Assembly: GCF_030272615.1 (NCBI RefSeq) | Contig: NC_081407.1 | Coordinates: 147,991,744 to 148,055,743, forward strand | From: Cryptomeria japonica | Lineage: Eukaryota > Streptophyta > Pinopsida > Cupressales > Cupressaceae | Direction: 5' to 3' | Length of the DNA stretch: 64,000 nt | In this document: positions 21,307-32,220 of the stretch, one piece after another | Position numbering within the stretch: the first letter of the stretch is position 1 | Layout: each line of letters opens with the position of its first letter | The notes under the pieces: model-generated | What the model was told of the DNA's origin: nothing | Seen by the model: the letters and a program-made list of their open reading frames with translations, nothing else | Database searches by the model: none | Position numbers and translations under genes: made by a program

Positions 21307-21688
21307 TCAGTGAGTAGAAGATAGGGGTAGGACCCCTAACTTACTTCTGAGATATTCAAAAGTGTCCTTTGGTAGTGGCTTGGTGAAGATATCTGTTATT
21401 TTCTCCTTTGTGCTAACATATTCTAGCACCACTTTCTTCTCTTGAGCTTCTTCTCTAAGATAATGATATTTGATAGATATGTGCTTTGTCTTAGAGTACA
21501 TAACAGGATTCTGTGAAATATTAATGGCACTAGTATTGTCACAGAATATAGTTACTGGCTCGATAACTTTCTCATTTATACCTTCCAACAGTTGTTTGAT
21601 CCATGCAATGTTGGTAGAATTCAATGCTACAACAACGTATTTAGCTTCTGTTGTTGACTGTGAAACACATCCTTGTTTCTTGCTAAGC
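21307..21688 (-). pseudogene. pol: Copia-2 RNase H, 3' part
   Basis: The minus frame begins inside SWLSKKQGCVSQSTTEAKY next to the nested insertion. It continues through TIFCDNTSAINISQNP, the HIDIK-like HISIKYHYLRE, the FTKPLPKDTFEYLRSKLG motif and the natural stop at 21307. These are the standard last motifs of Copia pol. Its upstream half lies at 29809-29913, across the Tekay-like insertion; the split is exactly between ILVS and WLSKK. No stop is seen in this part. Confidence 0.93.
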
Positions 21689-24344
21689 CAACTTGTGAGG
21701 CCCTACCCCGATCCATCCTATCTCTTCAGCTATTTTCATTTTGGAACTATTTTAGATGCTAGTTTTGACACACTATGGATAGAGAACTTTACATGGTCCC
21801 ATGATTTTGGCAACATTGATATATATGGATGCTTCATTTCTATGCCTTGTGGATTATAGAATATTATATGATTCTAGATTAGGGTAATATTGTGATGATG
21901 CAGGTTATTACCTAAATTTCAGAATTTGTTATAATGTTAGAAAAATGTTTGCATATCTTGTAGATGGATCAAATTTTGAGGATTATAATAAATTGCTTTG
22001 ATTTGTGATAAATCGTATTTTATAATGACGAATGAATGTATTGTATTCTGATTATGCCTTTGCAGAATGAATGTATTGTATTCTGATTATGTGTTATATA
22101 TTATATCAGGTTATTTGGGAAGTACTAATGCTTTTATTGAGATGTGCAGGAAATTATCCATGTGACCATGGAAATATTATGGAGAATCAAGCCTAGGCCA
22201 ATGTGCATTAGTAAAACCAGGGGTTGTCTATTTGGAGAGACAACACCCCGTATGTACTGTATTTTATTCGTAAATGTAAAATGTTGCATGAGTGTAATTT
22301 GTATATATTGGATTGTTTAAATTGTTTAAGGGACAATTGCCATGTGTATATTGTGATGTGGAATTATTTTGTAGTGTCACTTGACACCTATGTAGTATGT
22401 TGTGTTGGCAATTGTCATGTCACCTTTTTGAGAGTTTTATTTTTTGTTAATTGTTATTTCTCCTAATTATCCTTGAAGGAACCAAGAAATCTAGGTTAGA
22501 GAGCCACAAGGAAGGTCAACTCAGAGTTGACCCGTAGGTTAACTTCAGGTGGACTTTCTGAGGGTCAAATGAACTCCTAGAGTCAATTTTAGAGCTTTTC
22601 TATTAGGCCTCATGGGGTACCTATGGGTGAAGGCCAAAATTGGCCATGTGTCTTTCCCTTAGGACTTGTTTAACCACCCAAAAAAGTGGGTTTCCCAAGA
22701 TGGACGAATTCCATCTATAGGAGTGCCATCCTTGGTAGGATAACCTTCTTGGAGATAGTAATCCCTCTTCCCCATTCCATTTCCCTTCTCTAGACACCTA
22801 GGTTAGGGAGTGTGTAAGACCTAGGGAAGACCAACCCAATGGGGGATCCCTCACTCTATCCAAGAGGTTGGAAGGAGTGAGAGAGGCCTTCTTAGGCTAA
22901 GAATGGAAGCTTAGTGAGCTAATCACCCATTCTCCATCCTTGGAGATTGTTGGAAAAACTTTGAAAAAAAAAAAAAAAACCAGTTTTAGGATAGAGGAAT
23001 TTGGGGGCCAAGAGATTGCAGAAAGTTGTGTGGATTGGGCAGTTCATCTCCAACTAAATTTAGCATACCTATTGGCAGAATAAGGTTGGTTTTTATCTCC
23101 TCTTGTTTATTTTGTTTATGTTAGTTTATGCTGTTTTGTTGAAGGAAAGAAATGCTTGTAAAGAAAGTGTTATGTAAATTGTTGTTGAAGAAAAGAATGT
23201 GAAGTTTCATTTCTATGTTTTTTGTTTGTGTCCTTGTTTTTTTGGGAGTGTCCAAGATCTCCTACTCTTGGGAGAGTAGGATGATCTTGGGGTGGAAGAA
23301 GCATGACAGCCTTGGGTGAGAGGCTCTCCTTAAGGAGAGTGATCTCAAGGGTGTCCTTTGTGACCCTTGCTGCATAGCCTTGTGTATGCATTTGGGGGTC
23401 ATAAGGGGAGAGAATATGGCTTTGAGCCTTTGGGGGGCATAAGGTGTGTGGGAAGAATCTGTTGTGTATTTTGTGTTGCCATGAGGTGGCTTGGGTTGTA
23501 TTTTGGCTGCAGTCTCCCCAATGGTACTTGGTCCACTTCCACCCATAGATTGATCATCACAAAATGTGGTGAAAGTGTAGCTTGGGATGGGAAGGTGTAT
23601 GTTTGAGTATTTGCCCTATTTTGTGTTGTATGCTTGTTTGTAACCTGCCTAGAACTTGATTCTCCTAGCTCGGGGGTGGCTTCTGGTAAGCCTAGGCTGG
23701 GAGGTGAGCATCCCATGGTCACAGTCCTAAATCTTACATGCAGGTGGCTTGGGAAAAAGACTAAGAGTTGCAGTTTGTTTGGTTGCAGTTGTTTCAGACT
23801 CAGATTTTTATTTAAATGCAGAAAAGCAAAGAAAGGAAATGTAATTTTATGATCTGTAGCAAAAAGAAAAGGAAAATGTATATGTAAAAATAGGGCTTAA
23901 GTTGATTCTTTTATTTCCGTTTTAAGAAATGTATTCTTTTTTTCAAGTCCTCATCACTAAGAATGAGTGACTAGTTGGGGTTACTTTCACCCATTGTAAA
24001 TGTGTACCCTAGTATTCAAATATTCTGTATGCAAAATACCTTTTATTTAAATTCTGAGCATTTATTAGATTGTTGTAAATTGTATCAAATTCTGTCTCAA
24101 AAAGAAAAGGATTCTGTTGTCATGTTTATTTCTATAAATGTAAGTTAAGGAAAAAAGAAAAGAAAAGAGCATGCATTATGTTGAGTAGTTTCTTGCAAAT
24201 CTTTATTTACTATTAAATTGTGACTTTTTACTCTGTTTAGACATAGTTGAAAAAGAACTAGTATATTTACATTGCTGTAGAAAGTATGACGTATGACTAT
24301 AAAAAAAAGAAATATAGACATATATGTATGTCTGATCATAGCAA

Positions 24345-24428
24345 TGTTATATGTATATATAAATATATATATACAAATATATATATATATATATTTACAT
24401 ATTCATATAAGATATAGTGCTCCATATA

Positions 24429-24468
<40 letters not shown>

Positions 24469-24475
24469 CATATTC
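24345..24475. repeat. AT microsatellite in the Tekay-like 5' LTR
   Basis: Interrupted (TA)n runs, matched by a shorter array at about 28360-28455 in the 3' LTR remnant, so its length changed between the two LTRs. Confidence 0.85.
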
Positions 24476-24548
24476 GATTTTAAAAAAAAAAAAACACATC
24501 ATATAAACCACGAAACATATTAAAATGTTTTTAAAAAAAAAAGGAGAT

Positions 24549-24810
24549 GGGATAATGGGGGCCACTGTGTGTAACACAGTGGACGGCCATGGCCGAGCCA
24601 CTGTGCTACACACAGTGGGCGGCGCCGAAGGGTGCCACACTGTGTGTAACACAGTGGAGTGGTCGCGGCCCCCACTGTGCTACGCACAGTGAGCGGCGCC
24701 CGCCACAGTGTGTATACACAGTGGGCGGCGGCTATGTCGTCCGCCACTGTGTGTACACACAGTGGGCGGCGCTGCCGCCACTGTGTGTAAGCACAGCGGC
24801 GCCCGGAAAC
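24549..24810. repeat. Array of CCACTGTG/CACAGTGG hairpins, 5' LTR
   Basis: About six inverted repeats follow one another, with arms CCACTGTGTGTA and CACACAGTGG or close variants, separated by GC-rich GGCGGCGCC linkers. It forms a GC-rich island in an AT-rich LTR. It is conserved at 28547-28790 in the 3' LTR. Apparent proteins across it (repeated YTQW/VHTV) are translations of the repeat. Confidence 0.88.
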
Positions 24811-24903
24811 CCTCCGCCTCGTTGAAAACCCTATTCGCCGTCCTTCTGCCGTACCTGCAATCACAGTCCTAACAAAAATATATATATAAAAAAGAAATGG
24901 TTT

Positions 24904-25010
24904 AATAAACCCTAACCCATTTCGGGTTAGGGCATAAAATGATAAAAAAATGAAACAAAGTGGAAATATATAGAAATGCAACCCTAACCCAATTTCGGGT
25001 TAGGGTTAGC
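24904..25010. repeat. Two CCCTAACCC...GGGTTAGGG palindromes, 5' LTR
   Basis: AACCCTAACCC is followed within a few bases by CGGGTTAGGG, twice (about 24909-24933 and 24980-25008). They are copied in the 3' LTR at about 28893-28917 and 28965-28992. The sequence looks like a TTAGGG telomere repeat in inverted form, but there is no array. Confidence 0.75.
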
Positions 25011-25820
25011 ATTTTAGGAATAAAGGAATTCTTTAATTAAAAGAATTTTAAATTAGAGTTGGGAAATTTAATTTGGGAGTTTTAGAGTTTAGTTTTAATT
25101 AATAAATAGGGTTATTTTTATAATTGAATTTTTATATATTTTTATTCTTTAGAAAATTTAAATTTTAATATAGTTAATTCAAGGGGATTAACAATAAAGG
25201 ATTATTATAGTTGGATACACCATACATTAAATTGATTAAATTATTTAATTAATCAATAGATTTTCCCCAATATTTTTGGACGTTAGGAAAATTTAAAAGG
25301 AGAAATTGTAGAACTAATTTTATGGACCATAAGCCCTTGGTGACCAGTTTGGGCCGAATTTAATTAAATCATCATAATTAAGGGGTTAGAAAAATTAGAA
25401 TTGGCTTTAGCCTAATATCGGCTTTAGTGGGCAAATGGTGTTATAAAAATTTAAACCATAATGGTGGGAAGTAAATAATAAATTTGCATGTGCATCAATT
25501 AATTAATAACATTATCATTATATGATTGAGAATGATTTAATACGTCAAATTATCCGATTAACCCTTGTTTTAATTAGCGACAACTTAGTTAAGAAATTGA
25601 GCTAGCTAACTAATCCATGGCACTAATTAATCTCCACCCATTAAGTCGCTCGATCGAGTTGGTTAATTAACTTAACCTTAGTAAGTGAATTTATTTACAT
25701 CCTAGATAAGACAAAACTCAAATAAAGTCATTATATTGTAGGATAGGTTGCGAATTCTTGATGTCAAAAAAAAAATTTTGTTGTTCCGTTTTTGTGCCCT
25801 AAAGTTTGGGCACGACATTC

Positions 25821-25832
25821 TGGTATCAGAGC
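25821..25832 (+). promoter_or_regulatory. tRNA-iMet primer binding site of the Tekay-like element
   Basis: TGGTATCAGAGC lies three bases after the 5' LTR end and fixes the plus orientation. Confidence 0.93.
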
Positions 25833-25987
25833 AAGCTTTCCGACACTAGGAACCTTTCTCCATTACGTTTCGCTTTAATTATCTAAATTAATCAAATATT
25901 TTCTTAAAAAGAAAATAAAAATGTAAATATATGAAAATTAAATTATTTAATTAATTGTTATTTATTTTATCTTTGTTTCTCATTAGG

Positions 25988-27262
25988 ATGCCTCCGACTA
26001 CGCGACAAGCTCGCAAGCGCGGAAGGGGTCCTAGGCGTACACATATGGCACGCGAGGATGTTGCTAGGGAGGAACCGGTTCCAGAAGGGAACCCGGAAGC
26101 ACCTCCTGAACCACCGGTTGACCCTAACCGAGACATCTTGCTAGCTCTTCAAAACTTGATTGGGATAGTGCAGGACAGGCTTCCAGCAGTGGACCGTCAT
26201 GCAGACAATCAGAACTCAGGGAGTCATAGGTCAGTAGAGAGGGAACGGAGTAGGAGTCCACCTCCTAATTCCATAGAGGGCGAGGCAGAGCATAAGCCAG
26301 AGTCCGTTCACCTGCCCAAACCCCCTCCAGTAGCAGGACCTGTGTACTTTGAGAGAGCACGTCAGGAACCAGGAGACCTGATTAGAGAGGTTTTACACCT
26401 CCAGCCACCATCTGTTGGAGGAACTACTGACGGAGTAGAGGCTGAGGCATGGCTTTTGAGCCTAGATCAGTGCTTCGTATTGCGATCTTATGAAAGCAAT
26501 CTGAAGGCACGAGTTGCAGTCCACCTTCTGAGATCGATAGCCTCCACATGGTGGAAGCAAGAGGAGTTCAAGTGCGGACTCACTGCAGATACCATCACAT
26601 GGGAAATCTTCACACAGAGGTTCAGAGAGAGGTACTTGTCAGAGCACTTCAGGCAGCGTCGGATCAATGAGTTCCACGACCTCCAGCAGAAGGGTCTCTC
26701 AGTGACCCAGTACAAGAGTAAGTTTATTGAGCTCCTACCTTATGTAGATTACCTGAAGGACAAGAAGTTGCTCGTCAACCAATTTGTTAGGGGACTCAAT
26801 GCTAGGATAGCAGGACCAGTGAGGATGGCCGCTCCAGGGAGCCTTCGGGTTGCCGTGGAGAAGGCCCTTATAGCCGAGGAGATTCAGATCAGGCCACAGG
26901 ACACGAGGGATCGGTCCCAGAACCGAAAACCAGCTCCCCAACCTTTCGGGTTTCAGAAACCCCATTGGAAGGGAAACCACAGAAATGTTTCGGGGTCCTA
27001 TAAACCCCCTCCTCCACAACAGTCACAGCAGAGTCAGAGACAGAGGCCACCTCAGGGACAGCAGGGCTCCAGGCCCAAGCAGTGGCAGTCACAGGGTCCT
27101 AGGCGAGACTAGAGAGCACAGGGTACATACACACCCCCGGCATGGGCTCAGCAGTCCTCCAGGGGTGGGTACAGTGGTTCTAGCTAGACAGGTGGGCATC
27201 CTTTTTCTAGGCCTCAGGGCGTACAGTTTCAGGCACGTGGTGCTTGCATCACGTGTGGAGCC
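25988..27262 (+). pseudogene. gag: Tekay-like gag with in-frame stops
   Basis: The particle-forming gag. The start is taken at ATG 25988 (MPPTTRQARKRGRGPRR), since upstream DNA in this frame is AT-rich LTR-proximal spacer. Residues 1-120 are basic and proline-rich. The conserved gag region follows at about residues 145-290, with EAWLLSLDQCF, ARVAVHLLRSIASTWWKQE and the FRERYLSEHFRQRR motif. A Gln/Pro-rich linker comes next, with TAG stops at 27110-27112 and 27185-27187. The same frame runs on into the zinc knuckle and protease, so it was one gag-pol frame. The motifs are those of Ty3 chromovirus gag; stops make it non-functional as read. Confidence 0.9.
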
Positions 27263-28176
27263 ATGGGGCACATGGCGAGAGAGTGTCCACAGGGTCAGAT
27301 GATAGGGAATCAGAGGATGGCAACATCAGAGCCTATAGTTGGGGACATGGGCAAGTCCCATAGGGTCTTCGTAGCGGTTGACAACCGCCAGGCAGAGCAC
27401 CAGGCCACAGTCATCGAGGCTGCAGGTAAGGTCAAAGGTAGTAGTATTTTTGTATTATTTGACTCAGGAGCGACTGACTCCTTTATATCTCCATTGGTTG
27501 TGGAGCGTTGCGGGCTAGTGGCAGTAAGGCAAAGTGTCAGCTGGGAAGTGGAGTTAGCTTCAGGGGCTAGAGTGTCAGTGGATTTAGAGGTTAGGGGATG
27601 TCCGCTCCAGATTGGTAATACCACCACCTTAGTAGACCTTAGAGTTACGCCACTCGGATCTTATGGCATCGTACTTGGCACGGATTGGCTTTACGCCCAC
27701 AGAGCCAAGATGGATTGTCGCTTGAAAAAGGTCGAGTGTGAGGATGATCATGGTGCTCCCATAGTAATCACTGGGATTCAGAGACCCATGTCTCTTCATA
27801 TGATATCTGCTATGCAGCTTAAGCGGAGCATGCGGAAGGGATGCCAGTTGTTTGCTATCACAATCAGTGACTGAGAGGAAGAAAATGAGAAGGAGCCTTC
27901 CATAGATGATCATCCCATCCTTGAGGCATTTGCAGATGTGTTTCTTGATGAGCTACCTGGTATGCCGCCCAGTAGGGAGATTGACTTCCATATAGATTTG
28001 GTACCAAGAGCCGAGCCGGTTTCGAGAGCACCTTATAGGATGACTACTCATGAGCTTAATGAGCTCAAGATGCAGCTAGAGGAACTCTTAGAGAAGGGCC
28101 AAATTCGCCCTAGTGTATCCCCTTGGGGTGCACCAGTCATCTTCGTGAAGAAGAAGGATGGATCTCTCCGATTATG
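27221..28176 (+). pseudogene. pol: Tekay-like zinc knuckle, protease and RT start, truncated
   Basis: The frame continues from gag. A complete CCHC knuckle (CITCGAMGHMAREC) is followed by a retropepsin with the intact active-site triad in VLFDSGATDSFIS and the downstream ILGTDWL-like GIVLGTDWLYAHRA. After a TGA (27872-27874) comes the RT entry region, [21 protein letters not shown] through [18 protein letters not shown]. There the text changes abruptly into LTR sequence. All catalytic RT motifs, RNase H and integrase are missing. It could give at most gag and protease activities. Confidence 0.92.
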
Positions 28177-29803
28177 CATTATGTTGAGTAGTTTCTTGCA
28201 AATCTTTATTTACTATTAAATTGTGACTTTTTACTCTGTTTAGACATAGTTGAAAAAGAACTAGTATATTTACATTGTTGTAGAAAGTATGACGTATGAC
28301 TATAAAAAAAAGAAATATAGACATATATGTATGTCTGATCATAGCAATGTTATATGTATATATAAATATATATATACAAATATATATATATATATATTTA
28401 CATATTCATATAAGATATAGTGCTCCATATATATTTATATATATATATAAATACATATTCGATTTAAAAAAAAAAAAAATGCATCATATAAACCACGAAA
28501 CATATTAAAATGTTTTTTAAAAAAAAAGGAGATGGGATAACGGGGGCCACTGTGTGTAACACAGTGGATGGCCATGGCCGAGCCACTATGCTACACACAG
28601 TGGGCGGCGCCGAAGGGTGCCGCACTGTGTGTAACACAGTGGAGCGGTCGCGGCCCCCACTGTGCTACGCACAGTGAGCGGCGCCCGCCACTGTGTGTAT
28701 ACACAGTGGGCGGCGGCTATGCCATCCGCCACTGTGTGTACACACAGTGGGCGGCGCTGCCGCCATTGTGTGTAAGCACAGCAGCGCTCAGAAACCCTCC
28801 ACCTCGTTGAAAACCCTATTCGTCGTCCTTTCGCCGTACCTGCAATCACAGTCCTAACAAAAAAATATATATATAAAAGAAATGGTTTAATAAACCCTAA
28901 CCCATTTCGAGTTAGGGCATAAAATGATAAAAAAATGAAACAAAGTGGAAATATATAGAAATGCAACCCTAACCCAATTTCGGGTTAGGGTTAGCATTTT
29001 AGGAATAAAGGAATTCTTTAATTAAAAGAATTTTAAATTAGAGTTGGGAAATTTAATTTGGGAGTTTTAGAGTTTAGTTTTAATTAATAAATAGGGTTAT
29101 TTTAATAATTGAATTTTTATATATTTTTATTCTTTAGAAAATTTAAATTTTAATATAGTTAATTCAAGGGGATTAACAATAAAGGATTATTATAGTTGGA
29201 TACACCATACATTAAATTGATTAAATTATTTAATTAATCAATAGATTTTCCCCAATATTTTTGGATGTTAGGAAAATTTGAAAGGAGAAATTGTAGAACT
29301 AATTTTATGGACCATAAGCCCTTGGTGACCAGTTTGGGCCGAATTTAATTAAATCATCATAATTAAGGGGTTAGAAAAATTAGAATTGGCTTTAGCCTAA
29401 TATCGGCTTTAGTGGGCAAATGGTGTTATAAAAATTTAAACCATAACGGTGGGATGTAAATAATAAATTTGCATGTGCATCAATTAATTAATAACATTAT
29501 CATTATATGATTGAGAATGATTTAATACGTCAAATTATCCGATTAACCCTTGTTTTAATTAGCGACAACTTAGTTAAGGAAATTGAGCTAGCTAACTAAT
29601 CCGTGGCACTAATTAATCTCCACCCATTAAGTTGCTCGATCGAGTTGGTTAATTAACTTAACCTTAGTAAGTGAATTTATTTACATCCTAGATAAGACAG
29701 AACTCAAATAAAGTCATTATATTGTAGGATAGGTTGCGAATTCTTGATGTCAAAAAGAAAATTTTGTTGTTCCATTTTTGTGCCCTAAAGTCTGGGCACG
29801 ACA
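28174..29803 (+). repeat. Truncated 3' LTR of the Tekay-like element
   Basis: It matches 24171-25817 with small differences, including a shorter AT array. Its first 2.5 kb and the polypurine tract are absent. The junction lies at ATGCATT, a word present in the LTR at 24171-24177. Confidence 0.92.
28547..28790. repeat. Array of CCACTGTG/CACAGTGG hairpins, 3' LTR
   Basis: Partner of 24549-24810, with the same number and order of hairpins and scattered substitutions. Confidence 0.87.
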
Positions 29804-29808
29804 CAACT

Positions 29809-30906
29809 CACTAGTATTTCTCCTAAAAAGGAAGCTCCTCCACTTGTGCTTTTTCTGTCATCAATGTTGCCTGCCCAATCAACATCAATATAAACTTTTA
29901 AATTAAAATCATTTCATTTCTGATATACTAAGCCATAATCCTCTATGCCTTTCAAGTATCTAAAAATTCTTTTGATTGCTATCATGTGTGTTTCCCTAGG
30001 ATCTACAGAGAATCTTGCAACTATACCTACTGTATGTGCTATGTCTAGTATGTTGTGAACAACATATTGTAGTTTTCCAATCATGGATCGGTAGAGTGTC
30101 TCATCAACAGATGCAGATTCATCATTCTTAGATAATTTACAGTTGGTAGTCATAGGAGTACTTACTGGTTTTGAATCCTCCATTCCAAATTTCTTCAAGA
30201 TTTCATTTATATACTTGGATTGAGTAATGAAAATCTCATTTTTCATTTGTAGTATCTGTAAACCTATAAAATACTTTATCTCACCGATTAATGACATCTC
30301 AAATTCTTTGCTCATTTCATTTCCAAAGTTCTAGCATAAAGAGTCATTTCCACAAAATATAATATCATCAACAAATATGGTTGAGATCAGTATTCCATTT
30401 TCATCATTCTTCATGTGCATGTTGTTGTTCTCACTTGTCCTTATAAAACCAATCTTAATCAAATAAGAGTGCAATCTTTCATACCATGCTCTTGGTGCTT
30501 GTTTCAAACCATATAAAGCTTTGTTCAATTTACATACCTGATCTTTATTATTGTCTTCAACAAATCCTTCAGGTTGTTCAATGAAAACTTCTTCTTCTAA
30601 TATTCCATTCAAAAATGCAGATTTGACATCCATTTGATATACCTTGAAGTTCTTGAAATCAGCATAGGCCAACAATGTTCTTACTCCTTCAAGTCTAGCA
30701 ACAGGTGCAAAAGTTTCACCATAATCAATTCCTTCTTCTTGAGCATAACCTTTGCAAACTAGTCTTGCTTTGTTTCGAATGACTTCTCCTTTTTTATTTA
30801 GCTTGTTTCTAAAAATACACTTTGTACCAATTACATTTTTGTCCTTCGGTCTTGGGATTAGTGTCCATGTGTCATTCTTCTTGATTTGATCAATCTCTTC
30901 TGTCAT
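29809..30906 (-). pseudogene. pol: Copia-2 reverse transcriptase and start of RNase H
   Basis: The minus frame from about 30906 shows the Copia RT in order: [29 protein letters not shown], the first catalytic block [12 protein letters not shown], the [15 protein letters not shown] block and FVDDIIF at the polymerase active site (Phe in place of the more usual Tyr). The QSKYINEILKKFGM region, RNase H start YIDADWAGN and DRKSTSGG follow, then the nested insertion. Stops are TAG 30331-30333 and TGA 29914-29916. Both fit a C-to-T change in a Gln (CAG) or Arg (CGA) codon. The frame is otherwise open and all RT landmark motifs are present. Confidence 0.94.
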
Positions 30907-31116
30907 AGAATTTACCTAATCTTCACTGTTAAATGCCTCTTTCACTATTCTCCATTCAAATTCAGATATCAAACATGTGTTCTATCTCAGTTTGTTCCTT
31001 ATCATCACTGGATCATCCTTATCTCCTATAATCTGACTTGGTGCATGATATCTTTTGACATACTTGGCTAATACAAGCTCGATAGGCTCTGTATAATCTT
31101 CTTCATCACTCGGTAA

Positions 31117-32118
31117 CTAGATATTCTCTTCATTTTCTTCAACAGTCTCCTCGGTAGGACTTCTCGGTTGAACATAGACAAATTCATCATAGTCTTCTGG
31201 TTCCTTGGAATTTCCTTCGTCATTTATTTTTGCAAATTCATCAATTTTCACAGTTGCACTTTCTACTATTTTGTTAGATGATTTGATCAGACATTTAAAT
31301 GCTTTGCTTCTGGAAGAATAACCTAGAAATGTTCCTTCTTCACTTTTCTGATCAAACTTGCCATTTCTATGATCTTTATGAACATAGCATCTACTCCCAA
31401 AGATTTTAAAATAACTAACATTAGGTTTCTTATCATACCAGATTTCATATGGTGTCTTCAAAGTACCTTTCTTCAATTGAACTCAGTTCAAGGTGTAAAC
31501 AGTTGTGCTTATTGCTTCTCTCCAAAATGTTTGTGGCACCTTCTTTTCAATCATCAGTGTTCTAGCACAATCCACAATAGATCTGTTTCTTCTCTTAGCT
31601 ATTCCATTCTGCTGTGGAGTTCTCAGTCCAGAGACTTGTCTTTTAATACCATGATCATTGCAGAATAAGTTGAATTCATCAGATGTGAACTCTCCTCCTC
31701 TATCTGATCTAAGACATTTTAGTTGTCTTCCTATTTCATTTTCAACTCTTGCCTTGTACCATTTAAACATTTGAAAAGCTTCTGATTTTTCCTTTAAAAA
31801 CATTACCGACATCATCATTGAATAGTCATCCACAAATAATATGAAATAATTATCACCATAATAACTTTGAACTTTCATAGGACCACAAAGATCAGTGTGC
31901 ACTAGATCTAAAATTCCCTTAGAAGTGTAAGACTTACTTGTAAAGCTTGATCTTGTCATCTTACCCATCTGGCATCCTCGGTACATAGCATTCTCAGGTT
32001 TTTCAAGACTCGGTAGACCTCTTACTCTGTGATTCTTACTTATTTTGATCAAATTATCAAAATTTACATGACAAAACCTTTTATGCCATAGCCAGGTATC
32101 ATCAATCTTTGCCTGCAA
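31117..32118 (-). pseudogene. pol: Copia-2 integrase
   Basis: It inserts element cDNA into chromosomes. The pre-integrase zinc finger is visible (WLWHKRFCH...YRGCQMGK), with the first of the two Cys changed to Tyr. The core has Asp in LVHTDLCGP and Asp in CLRSDRGGEF. The third acidic residue, expected in the RTPQQNG motif region, reads Lys (NGIAKRRNRS, codon 31594-31596). The C-terminal part has the TPYEIWYDKKPNVSYFKIFG and FLGYSSRSKAFKCL motifs. Stops are TGA 31483-31485 and TAG 31117-31119. With an altered finger and catalytic site this copy cannot integrate; it is a relic of a standard Copia integrase. Confidence 0.93.
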
Positions 32119-32220
32119 ACACTTATTCCGAGTTGAGTCAAGGTGAAATGTATTACCTTTTGTTTGTGTCCCGGTAGCAACTAACTTTCCATTCTTGTCA
32201 TGAACTTTGACAATTCCTTT

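Larger units (their letters stand above)
21694..25817 (+). repeat. 5' LTR of the Tekay-like element (about 4.1 kb)
   Basis: It starts at the target duplication and ends GGGCACGACA three bases before the primer site. The last 1.65 kb (24171-25817) is matched by the 3' LTR remnant 28174-29803. The first 2.5 kb has no partner, so an older insertion within it cannot be ruled out. It contains no convincing ORF; a 16-base poly-A run is at about 22964-22979. Confidence 0.85.
21694..29803 (+). mobile_element. Tekay/Del-like Ty3 element with a large internal deletion
   Basis: Plus-strand element flanked by CAACT at 21689-21693 and 29804-29808, with ends TGTGAGGCCC...GGCACGACA. It has a 4.1-kb 5' LTR, an initiator-Met primer site, gag, zinc knuckle and protease. 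RT breaks off after its first motif and joins the middle of the 3' LTR at 28174-28180. The rest of pol and about 2.5 kb of the 3' LTR are missing. Long LTRs and the FDSGATDSFIS and [16 protein letters not shown] motifs point to the Tekay/Del branch of chromoviruses. Confidence 0.93.

Noticed and set aside
23170-23852. Overlapping open frames in the unpaired part of the Tekay-like LTR
   Set aside because: Frames on both strands of similar length and no motif; LTR spacer.
24520-24981. Minus-strand frame of 153 residues with repeated YTQW and VHTV words (also 28586-28966)
   Set aside because: It is the hairpin array read in one frame; the plus strand gives a similar text, and the repeat itself is the feature.
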